NCBI RefSeq assembly: GCF_019218755.1
Contig: NZ_JAHUWZ010000001.1
Span: 434,001-498,000 of the forward strand
DNA: 64,000 nucleotides
DNA from: Acidovorax sp. sif1233
GTDB lineage: Bacteria; Pseudomonadota; Gammaproteobacteria; Burkholderiales; Burkholderiaceae_C
Direction of reading: 5' to 3'
The notes under the pieces are model-generated. The model searched no databases. It had not been told where the DNA came from and saw only the letters and a list, made by a program, of their open reading frames with translations. Below are positions 1 to 8,580 of this stretch, one piece after another. The first letter of the stretch is position 1, and each line of letters opens with the position of its first letter. A program made the translations under genes and the position numbers.

Positions 1-1
1 C

Positions 2-442
2 ACGTTCTCGGGGGCGGTGCGGGACCCGCGGGGCTGGTCGGTGGCGGTGGCGTACTGCGCACTGGTGCCGCCGGAGTTGCTGGCCCCGGCCGAGGGGCGC
101 ATTGAATTGGCGCCCGTCGATGCCCTGCCGCCGCTGCCGTTCGACCACCGCCAGATCGTGGAGGTGGCCGTGGCGCGGGTGCGCAGCAAGAGCCAGTATT
201 CGTCGCTGCCGGTGCACCTGTGCGCAGAGCCGTTCACGTTGCCCCAGTTGCAGGCCGTATATGAAGTGGTGTTGGGCGAGGCGATCAACAAGGTGAGCTT
301 TCGGCGCAAGGTGGAGGAGCTGGCGATGCTGGAGCCGATCCCGGGCGCGCTGCAAATGGGCGCCGCCCACCGCCCCGCCCAGCTGTACCGCCTGCGCCCC
401 GCCTACCGCCGCAAGCTGTCGCTGAGCGAGCGTGGGCTGTAG
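2..442 (+). CDS. NUDIX domain / winged-helix regulator, NrtR-like (5' end missing)
   Basis: The reading frame is open to the left edge, so the N-terminal part of the NUDIX fold lies outside the window. The first visible residues (TFSGAVRDPRGW) match the conserved start of NUDIX proteins fused to a C-terminal winged helix. The segment RSKSQYSSLPVHL followed by FTLPQLQAVYEVVLG and SFRRKVEE is the typical DNA-binding domain of NrtR-like repressors, which sense ADP-ribose or NAD metabolites. Without the NUDIX box one cannot say whether it is an active hydrolase, a repressor, or both. NAD metabolism is inferred from the family only; no NAD gene is adjacent in the window. Confidence 0.75.
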   Translation, partial: TFSGAVRDPRGWSVAVAYCALVPPELLAPAEGRIELAPVDALPPLPFDHRQIVEVAVARVRSKSQYSSLPVHLCAEPFTLPQLQAVYEVVLGEAINKVSFRRKVEELAMLEPIPGALQMGAAHRPAQLYRLRPAYRRKLSLSERGL

Positions 443-458
443 CTGCCGGCAGGCGTTG

Positions 459-484
459 GCGCAATAGTGTTGGACCTGTTGCGC
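459..484. other. Weak inverted repeat after the NUDIX gene
   Basis: GCGCAA (459-464) and TTGCGC (479-484) form a 6-bp stem with a 14-nt loop, just downstream of the NUDIX gene. No T-tract follows, so it is at best a weak or factor-dependent end signal. Nothing else recognisable was found in the 443-625 gap. Confidence 0.25.
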
Positions 485-625
485 AAAATCTGGCACAAAC
501 GCAAACTTTGCCTCCCATGATCGCCCGGTGCATCCTTGCAGCCAGGGCGGCAGGGCGGGGCCCACCGGGCGCCCGTTCTTTCCAATAACAAGCTGGCCCA
601 GAGCGCCGGCACCTGAGGGATTTCC

Positions 626-1870
626 ATGTCTTTGCGGCTCAAATTCAACCTGGTGCTGGCAGTGGTCCTGCTTGTGGCGGCAGCCGGTGCGGGGGCGTAC
701 GTGCACCGCTTCCTGCAGCAGTTGGCCATCGAGGAAGTGCAGCACAACTCGCAGATGATGATGAACGCGGCCATGGCCATCCGCGACTACACCACCGAGC
801 TGGTCAAGCCGCACCTGGATGTGACGCTGGCCGAGAAGTTCTTGCCCCAGACCGTGCCCGCCTTTGCCGCCACCGAAACCCTGCGCCGCCTGCAAAGCCG
901 GTTTCCGGGTTACGAATACAAGGAGGCGGTGCTCAACCCGACCAACCTGCGCGACCGCGCCAACGAGTGGGAGGAGCGCATCATTGGCGACTTCCGCGAA
1001 GGCCGGGCCGACCTCAAGAAAGAGGTCACGGGCGAGGTGGGCGAGGGCATGCACCGCGCGATGTATGTGGCGCGTCCCATCACTATCAAGCAGGCCCAGT
1101 GCATGGCCTGCCATAGCACGCCCGCGGTGGCGCCGCCCACCATGCTCAAGGTGTATGGCGACAAGAACGGCTTTGGCTGGGGCATGAACGAAACGGTGGG
1201 CATCCAGGTGGTGAAGGTGCCGATGTACTTCCCGCTGGAGAAGGCGCGCCAGACCTTCTATACCGTGATGGGCGCGCTGCTGGGCAGCTTCGTGCTGCTG
1301 TTCGTGGTGCTGAACCTGTCGCTGTCCTCGCTGGTGATCGAGCCCATGGCGCGCCTGAACCGCAAGCTCGAGGACCTGGCCACCAAGGACTTCCTGACCG
1401 ACCTGGTCAACCGCCGCCGCTTCTTCGAACGGCTGGAGACCGAGATGGCCGACACCCGCATCAAGAAGAGCCACCTGTCGGTGGTGATGTTCGACATCGA
1501 CTTCTTCAAGCGCATCAACGACACCTTCGGGCACGATTCGGGCGACGTGGTGCTCAAGAGCACGGCACTGCGCGTGCGCGAACTGCTGCGCTCGTCCGAC
1601 TGCGCGGCGCGTTTCGGCGGGGAGGAGTTCATCATCCTGCTCAAGGAAACCCCGGTGGATGCCGCCATGGCCATGGCCGAGGCCGTGCGTGCCCGCATCG
1701 CCGGCGCGCCCTTCGATTCGGTGGGCCATGTGAGCGCGAGTTTTGGCGTGGCGACCTGGGACCACCACGAAGACGCCCATGCCCTCATCAAGCGCGCGGA
1801 CACCGCCCTGTATGTGGCCAAGTCCCGGGGCCGCAACTGCGTGGTGCAGGCCGAGGAAGCGGTGGCCTGA
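626..1870 (+). CDS. Diguanylate cyclase with periplasmic c-type haem sensor (Tll0287-like/DUF3365-GGDEF)
   Basis: A 414-residue inner-membrane signalling protein. An N-terminal membrane anchor (about residues 8-27) is followed by a periplasmic Tll0287-like (DUF3365) domain carrying a covalent haem motif CMACH (C159, C162, H163), a second membrane helix (about 211-236) and a C-terminal GGDEF domain. The active-site motif is GGEEF at 331-335. An intact inhibitory site RSSD (322-325) lies five residues upstream, so product feedback by c-di-GMP is expected. The domain order implies that a periplasmic redox or gas signal controls c-di-GMP synthesis in the cytoplasm. Haem attachment is inferred from the motif; a c-type maturation pair (ResB/CcsA) is encoded at 8.6-12.1 kb. 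It stands alone, convergent with the hemerythrin gene. Confidence 0.88.
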   Translation: MSLRLKFNLVLAVVLLVAAAGAGAYVHRFLQQLAIEEVQHNSQMMMNAAMAIRDYTTELVKPHLDVTLAEKFLPQTVPAFAATETLRRLQSRFPGYEYKEAVLNPTNLRDRANEWEERIIGDFREGRADLKKEVTGEVGEGMHRAMYVARPITIKQAQCMACHSTPAVAPPTMLKVYGDKNGFGWGMNETVGIQVVKVPMYFPLEKARQTFYTVMGALLGSFVLLFVVLNLSLSSLVIEPMARLNRKLEDLATKDFLTDLVNRRRFFERLETEMADTRIKKSHLSVVMFDIDFFKRINDTFGHDSGDVVLKSTALRVRELLRSSDCAARFGGEEFIILLKETPVDAAMAMAEAVRARIAGAPFDSVGHVSASFGVATWDHHEDAHALIKRADTALYVAKSRGRNCVVQAEEAVA

Positions 1871-1954
1871 GGCGCTGATCACGTTCCCCCGCGGGGGCGC
1901 GACGCGCAATTCACGCACTGTCTTCGCATGGGGTGAGAAGGGTGCCGTCGCCGC

Positions 1955-2407
1955 TCAGGCAGTCGTCGTCTTTGCTTCTTCGTAGGTCGCCAGGTATTCC
2001 TTGGCCAGCTGCATCTTCTGCTTTTCGGTCAGCAGCTTGCCGGCCATCTGGAAGAATTTGTGTTCCTCTTCTTCCAGGTGGTGCTCGACCTTCTCGGCCA
2101 GTTTTTTGGCCAGCGGCAGCCAGGCGGGCGTTGCGGGGTCGGCATCCTCCAGCGATTCCACCAGTTCATCGAGCTGGTGGTGTTCGGAGATCGCGTGGCG
2201 GGATAGATCAACGCCCGCATCGTGCGCCATCAGCGGAATGTAGAAATGCCGCTCTTCGGCCAGCTCGTGCGCCAGCAGTTCTGTCTTGAGCTGCTCGAAC
2301 AGGTCGTGCCGCTCGGGCGTGTCGCCGCTGGTATCGACCAGCTGCTTGCACAGCGCGCGCTGCCGTTCGTGGCTTTCGCGCAGCGCTTCAAAGATGTTGA
2401 GGGCCAT
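1955..2407 (-). CDS. Hemerythrin-like HHE domain protein
   Basis: A 150-residue cytoplasmic protein with a hemerythrin HHE cation-binding fold: conserved His and Glu residues occur in ESHERQ, LAHELAEERHFYIPL, SEHHQ and VEHHLEEEEHKFF. Such proteins bind a diiron centre and act in oxygen, NO or iron handling. The ATG at 2405-2407 is chosen because AGGA lies at the right distance upstream and the sequence before it (MHPHDPRTRK...) looks like non-coding DNA. It is convergent with the haem-sensor diguanylate cyclase, another possible gas/redox protein, but no co-regulation can be shown. Confidence 0.85.
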   Translation of the reverse strand: MALNIFEALRESHERQRALCKQLVDTSGDTPERHDLFEQLKTELLAHELAEERHFYIPLMAHDAGVDLSRHAISEHHQLDELVESLEDADPATPAWLPLAKKLAEKVEHHLEEEEHKFFQMAGKLLTEKQKMQLAKEYLATYEEAKTTTA

Positions 2408-2466
2408 GGGATTCCTGATTTCTTTTCTTGTGCGTGGATCGTGGGGGTGCAACCAAGCCGTGGCGG

Positions 2467-2652
2467 CTACTTCAGCGCCTTGCGCGCGGCGCCCACGCCC
2501 ACGGCGGCGAGGACCACGAACACCACGGCGATGATCAGGAAGATCACGAACAGCACTTTGGCAATGCCAGCGGTGCCGGCAGCCACACCGGTGAAGCCCA
2601 GCGCACCTGCAACCAGGGAAATCAGGGCAAAAATGATGGCGTACTTCAGCAT
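2467..2652 (-). CDS. DUF1328 (UPF0391) small membrane protein
   Basis: A 61-residue hydrophobic peptide with two membrane helices (about residues 4-27 and 33-54) and a basic tail ending ARKALK. Size and sequence match the DUF1328/UPF0391 family (YtjA-like), often stress-induced and of unknown biochemical role. The start at 2652 is fixed by an AAGGAG ribosome-binding site nine bases upstream. It lies between the hemerythrin gene and the metK terminator and probably has its own promoter. Confidence 0.85.
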   Translation of the reverse strand: MLKYAIIFALISLVAGALGFTGVAAGTAGIAKVLFVIFLIIAVVFVVLAAVGVGAARKALK

Positions 2653-2803
2653 GATGGTCGCTCCTTGCGGGGGTTGAAGAGCAGCCCGGGGCTGCGTGAG
2701 GGTGTGCAGGAACGATACCGGTGGGGCGGGGGCGCGGCCGTCAGCCCGGGCGGGTTGCCGCTGTAGGAGAGGGCCCCTGGGCGCGGCTGCCAGACGCAGC
2801 GCG

Positions 2804-2834
2804 AAAAAAAGCCGCAACGCCTGGGCGTTGCGGC
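2804..2834 (-). terminator. Rho-independent terminator of metK
   Basis: On the minus strand an 11-bp perfect stem GCCGCAACGCC / GGCGTTGCGGC (2811-2834) with a two-base loop is followed by seven U residues (A-run 2804-2810). It lies 46 bp after the metK stop. Confidence 0.93.
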
Positions 2835-2879
2835 TTGGGGCCGGGGAGGGCTTACGGGGCGTGATTCGCGCGGCGGGTT

Positions 2880-4061
2880 TTACAGCCCTGCTGCTGCGCG
2901 CAGTGCCGCCGCCTTGTCCGTCTTTTCCCAGCTGAATTCGGGCTCTTCGCGGCCGAAGTGGCCGTAGGCCGCCGTCTTTTCGTAGATCGGGCGCAGCAGG
3001 TCCAGCATCTGGATGATGCCCTTGGGTCGCAGGTCGAACTGCTCCTTCACCAGCGCGGCAATGCGCTCGTCGGAGATCACGCCCGTGCCTTCGGTGTAGA
3101 CCGTGATGTTCATCGGCTCGGCCACGCCGATGGCGTAGGCCACCTGGATCTGGCACTGGCGCGCCAGGCCGGCGGCCACGATGTTCTTGGCCACGTAGCG
3201 GGCGGCGTAGGCGGCCGAGCGGTCCACCTTCGTGGGGTCCTTGCCGCTGAAGGCGCCGCCGCCATGGGGGCAGGCGCCGCCGTAGGTGTCCACGATGATC
3301 TTGCGGCCTGTGAGGCCGCAGTCGCCCTGCGGGCCGCCGATGACGAAGCGGCCCGTGGGGTTGATCAGGTAGCGGGTGTCCTGCAGCCATTCCTTGGGCA
3401 GCACGGGCTTGATGATCTCTTCGATGATGGCTTCGGTGAACGAGGCCTTCATCTTGGTTTGCGTTTCGCTCTGGTCGGGGTGGTGCTGGGTAGAGAGCAC
3501 CACGGTGTCGATGCTGTGGGGCTTGCCGTCCACGTAGCGCATCGTTACTTGCGACTTGGCGTCGGGGCGCAGGAAGGGCAGGCGGCCGTCCTTGCGCAGC
3601 TGGGCCTGGCGCTCCACCAGGCGGTGGGCGTAGTAGATGGGCGCGGGCATCAGCTCGGGCGTCTCGTCGCAGGCGTAGCCGAACATCAGGCCCTGGTCGC
3701 CGGCGCCGGTGTTCAGGTGGTCGTCGGACGCATGGTCCACGCCCTGGGCGATGTCGTTGGACTGCTTGTCATAGGCCACGAGCACGGCGCAGCCCTTGTA
3801 GTCGATGCCGTAGTCGGTGTTGTCGTAGCCGATGCGCCTGATGGTGTCGCGCGCCACCTGGATGTAGTCCACGTGGGCGTTGGTGGTGATCTCGCCGGCC
3901 AGCACCACGAGGCCGGTGTTGGTCAGCGTTTCGGCGGCGACACGCGAGCGGGGGTCCTGCTTGAAGATCGCATCGAGAATCGCGTCCGAGATCTGGTCGG
4001 CCACCTTGTCGGGGTGGCCTTCGGAGACGGATTCCGAGGTAAAGAGAAAGTCGTTCGCCAT
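2880..4061 (-). CDS. metK: S-adenosylmethionine synthase
   Basis: A 393-residue protein, the usual MetK length. It joins methionine and ATP to make S-adenosylmethionine, with tripolyphosphate cleavage. The N-terminal signature [18 protein letters not shown] contains the catalytic His16; [12 protein letters not shown] (ATP site), [19 protein letters not shown] and the terminal domain are all present. The start has CAGGAG nine bases upstream. It is transcribed alone, divergently from the acyltransferase pair, and ends at a strong terminator. No SAM riboswitch could be recognised in its leader. Confidence 0.98.
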   Translation of the reverse strand: MANDFLFTSESVSEGHPDKVADQISDAILDAIFKQDPRSRVAAETLTNTGLVVLAGEITTNAHVDYIQVARDTIRRIGYDNTDYGIDYKGCAVLVAYDKQSNDIAQGVDHASDDHLNTGAGDQGLMFGYACDETPELMPAPIYYAHRLVERQAQLRKDGRLPFLRPDAKSQVTMRYVDGKPHSIDTVVLSTQHHPDQSETQTKMKASFTEAIIEEIIKPVLPKEWLQDTRYLINPTGRFVIGGPQGDCGLTGRKIIVDTYGGACPHGGGAFSGKDPTKVDRSAAYAARYVAKNIVAAGLARQCQIQVAYAIGVAEPMNITVYTEGTGVISDERIAALVKEQFDLRPKGIIQMLDLLRPIYEKTAAYGHFGREEPEFSWEKTDKAAALRAAAGL

Positions 4062-4193
4062 TTGAATAAACTCCTGTGTTCCGGCATTTGGGGCGTTGCC
4101 CTCACCCCGAAGGAGCTTTGGCGAACGCTTTAGCAGATTTATTTAACGTCGCCCTGCAAGTTGCTCATTTAACTCAGCGACCCATCCATTTTA

Positions 4194-5048
4194 ATGCCAG
4201 TCGTCTTCCGATTCTTTTCCGTATTTCCGCTGTGGTTGCTGCACATCATGGGCGCGGCCATGGGCTGGGTGGCGTTCGCCGCCTCGCCCACCTACCGGCG
4301 CCGCTTCCTGGCCAATGTGGCGCTGGCGGGTTATCCGTTCGGGACCGTGCGCGCGGCCGTGGCCCATGCGGGGCGGATGGTGACCGAGCTGCCCCGCCTG
4401 TGGCTGGGCGCGCCCATGCCCTGCCGGCTGGAGGGAGAGGCCTGCGTCGAGGCGGCCTACGCGGCCGGGCGCGGCATCGTGTACCTCACGCCCCACCAGG
4501 GGTGCTTCGAGCTGTCGGCGCAGGCCGCGGCCCGGCGCTGGAGCGCCGAGCGCGGGCCCATCACCGTGCTGTACCGCCCCGCGCGCCAGGCCTGGCTGGC
4601 CAAGGTGATGGAAACCGCGCGCAACCGGCCCGGCATGCTCGCCGTGCCCACCACGCTCGCGGGGGTGCGCCAGATGATCAAGGCCCTGCGCCGGGGCGAG
4701 GCCGTGGGCCTGCTGCCCGACCAGGTGCCGCCCGAAGGGCAGGGCCACTGGTCGCCTTTCTTTGGCCGGGACGCCTACACCATGACCCTGGCCGTGCGCC
4801 TGGCCCAGCAGACGGGCGCGGCCGTGGTGCTGGCGCGCTGCGAGCGCCTGCCCTGGGGCCGGGGTTTCGTCACCCACTTCGAGCCGCTGGCACAGCCGCT
4901 GTCCGACCAGATCGACGTCGCCGTCCTGCAGATCAACCAGGCCATGGAACACCTCATCCGCCAATGCCCCGAACAGTACCTGTGGGGCTACGCCCGCTAC
5001 AAGCAGCCGCGCGCTGAGTCCGCCGCGGCGCCCGAGGTGGCCGCATGA
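4194..5048 (+). CDS. Lipid A biosynthesis acyltransferase, LpxL/HtrB family (copy 1)
   Basis: A 284-residue inner-membrane acyltransferase that adds a secondary acyl chain from acyl-ACP to a Kdo-lipid A precursor. An N-terminal hydrophobic anchor (about residues 9-30) precedes the catalytic HX4E motif H101-QGCF-E106. The block RGIVYLTPHQGCFE and the later LLPDQVPPEGQG segment are typical of the family. Its TGA overlaps the next gene's ATG by four bases, so the two tandem paralogues are translationally coupled. Which acyl chain or position each serves cannot be read from sequence. Confidence 0.88.
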   Translation: MPVVFRFFSVFPLWLLHIMGAAMGWVAFAASPTYRRRFLANVALAGYPFGTVRAAVAHAGRMVTELPRLWLGAPMPCRLEGEACVEAAYAAGRGIVYLTPHQGCFELSAQAAARRWSAERGPITVLYRPARQAWLAKVMETARNRPGMLAVPTTLAGVRQMIKALRRGEAVGLLPDQVPPEGQGHWSPFFGRDAYTMTLAVRLAQQTGAAVVLARCERLPWGRGFVTHFEPLAQPLSDQIDVAVLQINQAMEHLIRQCPEQYLWGYARYKQPRAESAAAPEVAA

Positions 5049-5911
5049 CGGGCCGCCTGGGGGTCTGGTTCATGCGCGTGCTGGCGCGCCTGCCGCTGCC
5101 GGTGCTGCGCGGCATGGGCTGGCTGATCGGCCGCATCCTGTTCGTGCTGGCCGGGCCGCGCCGGCGTGTGGCGCTGCGCAATCTGGCGCTGTGTTATCCC
5201 GATGCCAGCGAGCAGCAGCGCCGTGCCTGGGCGCAGGAAACTTTCGTGGTGTTCTGCCAGTCGTGGCTGGACCGCAGCTGGCTGTGGTTCGCGCCCCGGG
5301 ATGTGGTGCTCGAGCGCGTGAAGCTGCGGGGAGCGCTCAACGAGCTGGAGGGCGACACGCCCACCATCATTTTCGCGCCGCATTTCTACGGCATGGATGC
5401 GGGCGGCTCGGCGCTCACGCTGCACACGTCGCGCGCGTTCACGTCGATCTTCTCCACCCACCCGGACCCGGCCGTGGATGCCTGGTTCCGCGAGGGGCGC
5501 CAGCGCTTTGGCGACGTGCGCATGCTCAACCGCAACGACGGGGTCAAGCCCATCATCGCCAATCTGCGCAAGGGTGGCCTGCTGTACCTGTTGCCCGACA
5601 TGGACTTCGGCCGCAACGACTCGCTGTTCGTGCCGTTCTACGGCATGCAGGCCGCCACCGTGCCGTCGCTGTCGCGCTTTGCGCGGCTGGGGCGGGCCAA
5701 GGTGATCGCGATGGTCACGCGCCTCACGCCCACGGGCTATGTGGCCGAGATCTCGCCTGCCTGGCCCGGCTACCCCACCGACGACGTGCAGGCGGACACC
5801 GCCCTCATGAACGCCAATCTGCAGCGCTACATCGATGTGTCGCCCGGCCAGTACTACTGGGTGCACAAGCGCTTCAAGACGCGGCCCGAGGGCGAAGGCT
5901 CGGTGTACTGA
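5045..5911 (+). CDS. Lipid A biosynthesis acyltransferase, LpxL/HtrB family (copy 2)
   Basis: A 288-residue paralogue of the preceding gene with an N-terminal membrane segment (about 10-37) and the HX4D motif H113-FYGM-D118. The blocks LLYLLPDMDFGRNDSLFVPFYG and YYWVHKRFKTRPEGE are characteristic of lipid A lauroyl/myristoyl transferases. It begins in the stop codon of copy 1. The pair presumably installs the two secondary acyl chains of lipid A; assignment as LpxL versus LpxM is not attempted. Confidence 0.88.
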   Translation: MTGRLGVWFMRVLARLPLPVLRGMGWLIGRILFVLAGPRRRVALRNLALCYPDASEQQRRAWAQETFVVFCQSWLDRSWLWFAPRDVVLERVKLRGALNELEGDTPTIIFAPHFYGMDAGGSALTLHTSRAFTSIFSTHPDPAVDAWFREGRQRFGDVRMLNRNDGVKPIIANLRKGGLLYLLPDMDFGRNDSLFVPFYGMQAATVPSLSRFARLGRAKVIAMVTRLTPTGYVAEISPAWPGYPTDDVQADTALMNANLQRYIDVSPGQYYWVHKRFKTRPEGEGSVY

Positions 5912-5999
5912 ATGAAGCCAGGCGCAGCCGGCTCTTGCTGGCTGGCCGCTCGCGGGCGCGGACAGACGGGGAACCCGTTGTCACTGGGTGAAAACAGGC

Positions 6000-6043
6000 T
6001 GCAGTGCTTACGCTTCAAGCGCTGACAGCTATCATTTTTGCTG
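6000..6043 (-). repeat. Dispersed intergenic repeat, AATAGCT/GCGCTTG family (copy H)
   Basis: Read on the minus strand: ATAGCTGTCAGCGCTTG, a short loop, then GTAAGCACTG, preceded by a T/A-rich edge. It matches the family of copies at 13979, 43051, 53435 and 58065. It sits between the convergent acyltransferase and alpha/beta-hydrolase genes. Confidence 0.7.
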
Positions 6044-6937
6044 CAAAAAGTGCCGCAGCTCCATCGCCACGCGCTCGGGGTGTTCGTGCACGACCCAGTG
6101 CGAGGCCTGCTCCACGCGGTGCAGCTGCAGTTGGGGAATCCAGCCCGGCAGGCCGTCGAGCAGCCCGGGCAGCAGGGCCGGGTCGTCCATCGCCCAGAGC
6201 ACCAGGGTCGGCACGGCCACGGTGAGCATGCTGTCCGGCAGGGTGATCGCCTGCACGCTGTCGTCGCCCTCGCGGGGTGGGCGCAGGGGGCTGGCGCGGT
6301 AGTAGTTGCAGGCCCCGGTCAGGCCCTGCTGCCACAGGGCGCGGTACTGGGCGCGCACGCTCTCGGTGAGCCAGGCGGGGACGCGGCCGTCCGGTGCGTC
6401 GAAAAAGCCGAACAGGCGGCGAAAGTCGTTCTCGGCCAGCAGCGCCTCGGCGTCCGGGCGGCAGAGAAAGTGCATGTACTGGCTGGCGGCCTGCTGCGCG
6501 GGGCTGTGCTGCAGCTCGCGCAGGAACGTGCCCGGGTGGGGCGAATTGATGATGGCCAGGCGCTTCATCAGCCCCGGCTGCTGGTTGGCCAGGTTCCAGG
6601 CCACGGCCCCGCCCCAGTCGTGCGCCACCAGGCATTCGAGCGGGCCGCCCAGGGACTCGGCCGCGATCAGGGCCGCGAGGTCCTGCACCAGGTGTTTGGC
6701 GCGGTAGGCCTCGGCCTCGGCCGGGCTGCTGGAGGGCCCGAAGCCGCGCAGGTAGGGTGCGATGCAGCGGTAGCCGCCGTTCTCAGGCCGAGCGAAGTGC
6801 AGCAGCAGTTCGTCCCAGATGAAGGCGCCTTCCGGGAAACCGTGCAGCAGCAGCAGCACCGGGCGGCCGGCCACGCCGGTCACGCGGCAGTGCAGGGTGA
6901 TGCCGTGGGGCAGGGTGACGGAGCGGGTCTGGATCAT
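6032..6937 (-). CDS. Alpha/beta hydrolase (epoxide hydrolase / haloalkane dehalogenase-like)
   Basis: A 301-residue alpha/beta-hydrolase. HGFPE (32-36) forms the oxyanion-hole loop. The nucleophile is an Asp in HDWGGAVAW (D107) rather than a Ser, which is the mark of epoxide hydrolases and dehalogenases. Likely acid D251/D252 (WAMDDPALL) and base H280 (QASHWVVHEHPERV) complete the triad. A cap domain lies between. Substrate unknown; epoxide hydrolysis is more likely than dehalogenation from the HDWGG context, but this is inference. Dispersed repeats lie at both ends, and it may form a loose unit with engB upstream. Confidence 0.85.
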   Translation of the reverse strand: MIQTRSVTLPHGITLHCRVTGVAGRPVLLLLHGFPEGAFIWDELLLHFARPENGGYRCIAPYLRGFGPSSSPAEAEAYRAKHLVQDLAALIAAESLGGPLECLVAHDWGGAVAWNLANQQPGLMKRLAIINSPHPGTFLRELQHSPAQQAASQYMHFLCRPDAEALLAENDFRRLFGFFDAPDGRVPAWLTESVRAQYRALWQQGLTGACNYYRASPLRPPREGDDSVQAITLPDSMLTVAVPTLVLWAMDDPALLPGLLDGLPGWIPQLQLHRVEQASHWVVHEHPERVAMELRHFLQQK

Positions 6938-6996
6938 GATGCTATGAATTGAATAGCTAGCAGCGCATGACAGACAAGCGCCGTGCCTAATTTTGC
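6938..6996 (+). repeat. Dispersed intergenic repeat, AATAGCT/GCGCTTG family (copy I)
   Basis: GCTAT, then AATAGCTAGCAGCGC, a loop, CAAGCGC and a terminal TTTT stretch follow the family consensus. The copy occupies the gap between engB and the alpha/beta hydrolase and just overlaps the last engB codons. Confidence 0.7.
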
Positions 6997-7730
6997 TGAG
7001 AATCCTCAGGGGCTTCCGGTGCGGCGGTGCCGTCGGGCGCTGCTGCGGGGGCGGCCGGCTGTACCGGGTGTGCCCATTGCCACAGCAGCTGCGCCACCTC
7101 GTCCACGCCTTGTTTCTTGAGGGCCGAGAACATCTTCACCTCTCCACCGCCCGCGTTCAGTCGCGTAATCGACAGCACCTTGGCCTGCTCGGCGCGGGTG
7201 AGCTTGTCGGCCTTGGTCAGCACGATGAGGAACTTGAGACCCTCTTCGACGCGCGGACGCACCACTTCGAGCAGGGCCTCGTCCAGCTCGGTCAGGCCCA
7301 GGCGCGGGTCGCACAGCAGCACGATGCCCGTGAGCCCGGGGCGGCTGACCAGGTAGTTCACCATCACCTGCTGCCAGCGCACCTTGTCCGAGCGCGACAC
7401 GGCAGCGTAGCCGTAACCGGGCAGGTCGGCCAGCACCGCATCCATCACGCCCTGCTTGCCCAGGGAAAACAGGTTGATGTGCTGGGTGCGCCCGGGTTTC
7501 TTGGACGCGAACGCGAGCTGCTTTTGCTGGGTGAGCGTGTTGATGCAGGTGGATTTGCCCGCATTGGAGCGGCCCACGAAGGCGATTTCGGGCACGTCGA
7601 TGGGCGGCAGGTGGTGTAGCTGCGCGGCCGTGGTCAGGAACTTGGCCGTGTGCATCCAGCCCATGGCGGTCTTGGCGTCAGGTGCGGGCGGAAGGGAGCC
7701 AGCAACTGGCGCGGTAGGAGATGTCGTCAT
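6987..7730 (-). CDS. engB: Ribosome biogenesis GTP-binding protein EngB/YsxC
   Basis: A 247-residue TRAFAC GTPase needed for large ribosomal subunit assembly. The G1 loop GRSNAGKST begins at G53; DLPGYG (G3) and TKADK (G4) follow. Both ends carry low-complexity Pro/Ala extensions (first about 20 residues; last about 25, rich in PAAPAAAP) outside the GTPase domain, making it longer than the roughly 200-residue enterobacterial form. It is divergent from the cytochrome c4 gene, as is common in betaproteobacteria. Confidence 0.95.
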   Translation of the reverse strand: MTTSPTAPVAGSLPPAPDAKTAMGWMHTAKFLTTAAQLHHLPPIDVPEIAFVGRSNAGKSTCINTLTQQKQLAFASKKPGRTQHINLFSLGKQGVMDAVLADLPGYGYAAVSRSDKVRWQQVMVNYLVSRPGLTGIVLLCDPRLGLTELDEALLEVVRPRVEEGLKFLIVLTKADKLTRAEQAKVLSITRLNAGGGEVKMFSALKKQGVDEVAQLLWQWAHPVQPAAPAAAPDGTAAPEAPEDSQQN

Positions 7731-7736
7731 GGGGAA

Positions 7737-7766
7737 TTGGGATGCGAGGGAGCCTCATTGTAGAAT
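7737..7766 (+). promoter_or_regulatory. Candidate sigma-70 promoter for cytochrome c4
   Basis: TTGGGA (7737-7742), an 18-base spacer and TAGAAT (7761-7766) lie 37 bases before the cytochrome c4 start, in the short divergent gap with engB. Confidence 0.5.
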
Positions 7767-7802
7767 CGCGAGGTTTTGCGCACATAAACACAGACCCTCG
7801 AT

Positions 7803-8432
7803 ATGAAGTTGCTCGCCTCCTTGCTGACGGCTGCCGCACTGGCAGCACCTGTTATTTCGGCCTTTGCGGCGGGCGATGCCCCCAAAGCGGCCAAGCCGGA
7901 TCTCGTCAAGGGCGAGGCCAGCTACACCGCGGTGTGCGCCGCCTGCCACGGCGCCGATGGCAACTCGGCCATCGCGGCCAACCCCAAGCTGTCGCAGCAG
8001 CACCCCGAATACCTGGTCAAGCAGCTGCAGGAATTCAAGTCCGGCAAGCGCAACAACGCCGTCATGAAGGGTTTCGCCAGTGCCCTGTCGGATGACGACA
8101 TGCGGAACATCGCGTACTGGGTGACCGCCAAGCCCGCGAAGGTCGGCTTCGCGAAGGACAAGGACCTCGTCGCCCTGGGCGAGCGCATCTACCGTGGCGG
8201 CATCGCCGACCGCCAGATCGCTGCCTGCGCGGGCTGCCACAGCCCCAACGGTGCCGGCATCCCCGCGCAGTACCCCCGCCTGTCGGGCCAGCACGCAGAC
8301 TACACCGTGGCACAGCTCAACACCTTCCGCGACGGCTCGCGCGCCAACAGCATCCAGATGACGCAAGTGGCGGCCAAGCTCAACGACAAGGAAATCAAGG
8401 CCGTGGCCGACTACATCGCCGGCCTGCGCTGA
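7803..8432 (+). CDS. Dihaem cytochrome c4
   Basis: A 209-residue periplasmic electron carrier. A Sec signal peptide (about residues 1-23, ending SAFAAG) precedes two homologous cytochrome c domains with haem motifs CAACH (45-49) and CAGCH (142-146). Met residues in NAVMKG (M88) and SIQMTQ are candidate axial ligands. It likely passes electrons between the bc1 complex (petABC at the right end of the window) and terminal oxidases. A strong terminator follows, and the ResB/CcsA maturation genes come next. Confidence 0.95.
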   Translation: MKLLASLLTAAALAAPVISAFAAGDAPKAAKPDLVKGEASYTAVCAACHGADGNSAIAANPKLSQQHPEYLVKQLQEFKSGKRNNAVMKGFASALSDDDMRNIAYWVTAKPAKVGFAKDKDLVALGERIYRGGIADRQIAACAGCHSPNGAGIPAQYPRLSGQHADYTVAQLNTFRDGSRANSIQMTQVAAKLNDKEIKAVADYIAGLR

Positions 8433-8509
8433 GCGATTTGATTTTCGTCAATCTTGTGGCCCGAAAGACCGGGCCGCACGGAACCTACCGCCAATAACAA
8501 TCCCAAAAC

Positions 8510-8546
8510 GGGCGGGCCCATCGCACAGATGGTCCCGCCCTTTTTC
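8510..8546 (+). terminator. Rho-independent terminator of the cytochrome c4 gene
   Basis: GGGCGGG-C-CCAT (8510-8521) pairs with ATGG-T-CCCGCCC (8529-8540), followed by a T-rich run from 8541. The internal C/T mismatch leaves about 11 bp of stem. Confidence 0.9.
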
Positions 8547-8580
8547 TTTCTTTCGCGCCCCGAAGCCCACGTTTCCATCC

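Noticed and set aside
4062-4193. Possible SAM-sensing riboswitch in the metK leader
   Set aside because: A GGGG...CCCC hairpin is present, but I could not fit the leader to any SAM riboswitch class, and the gap is shared with a divergent promoter.
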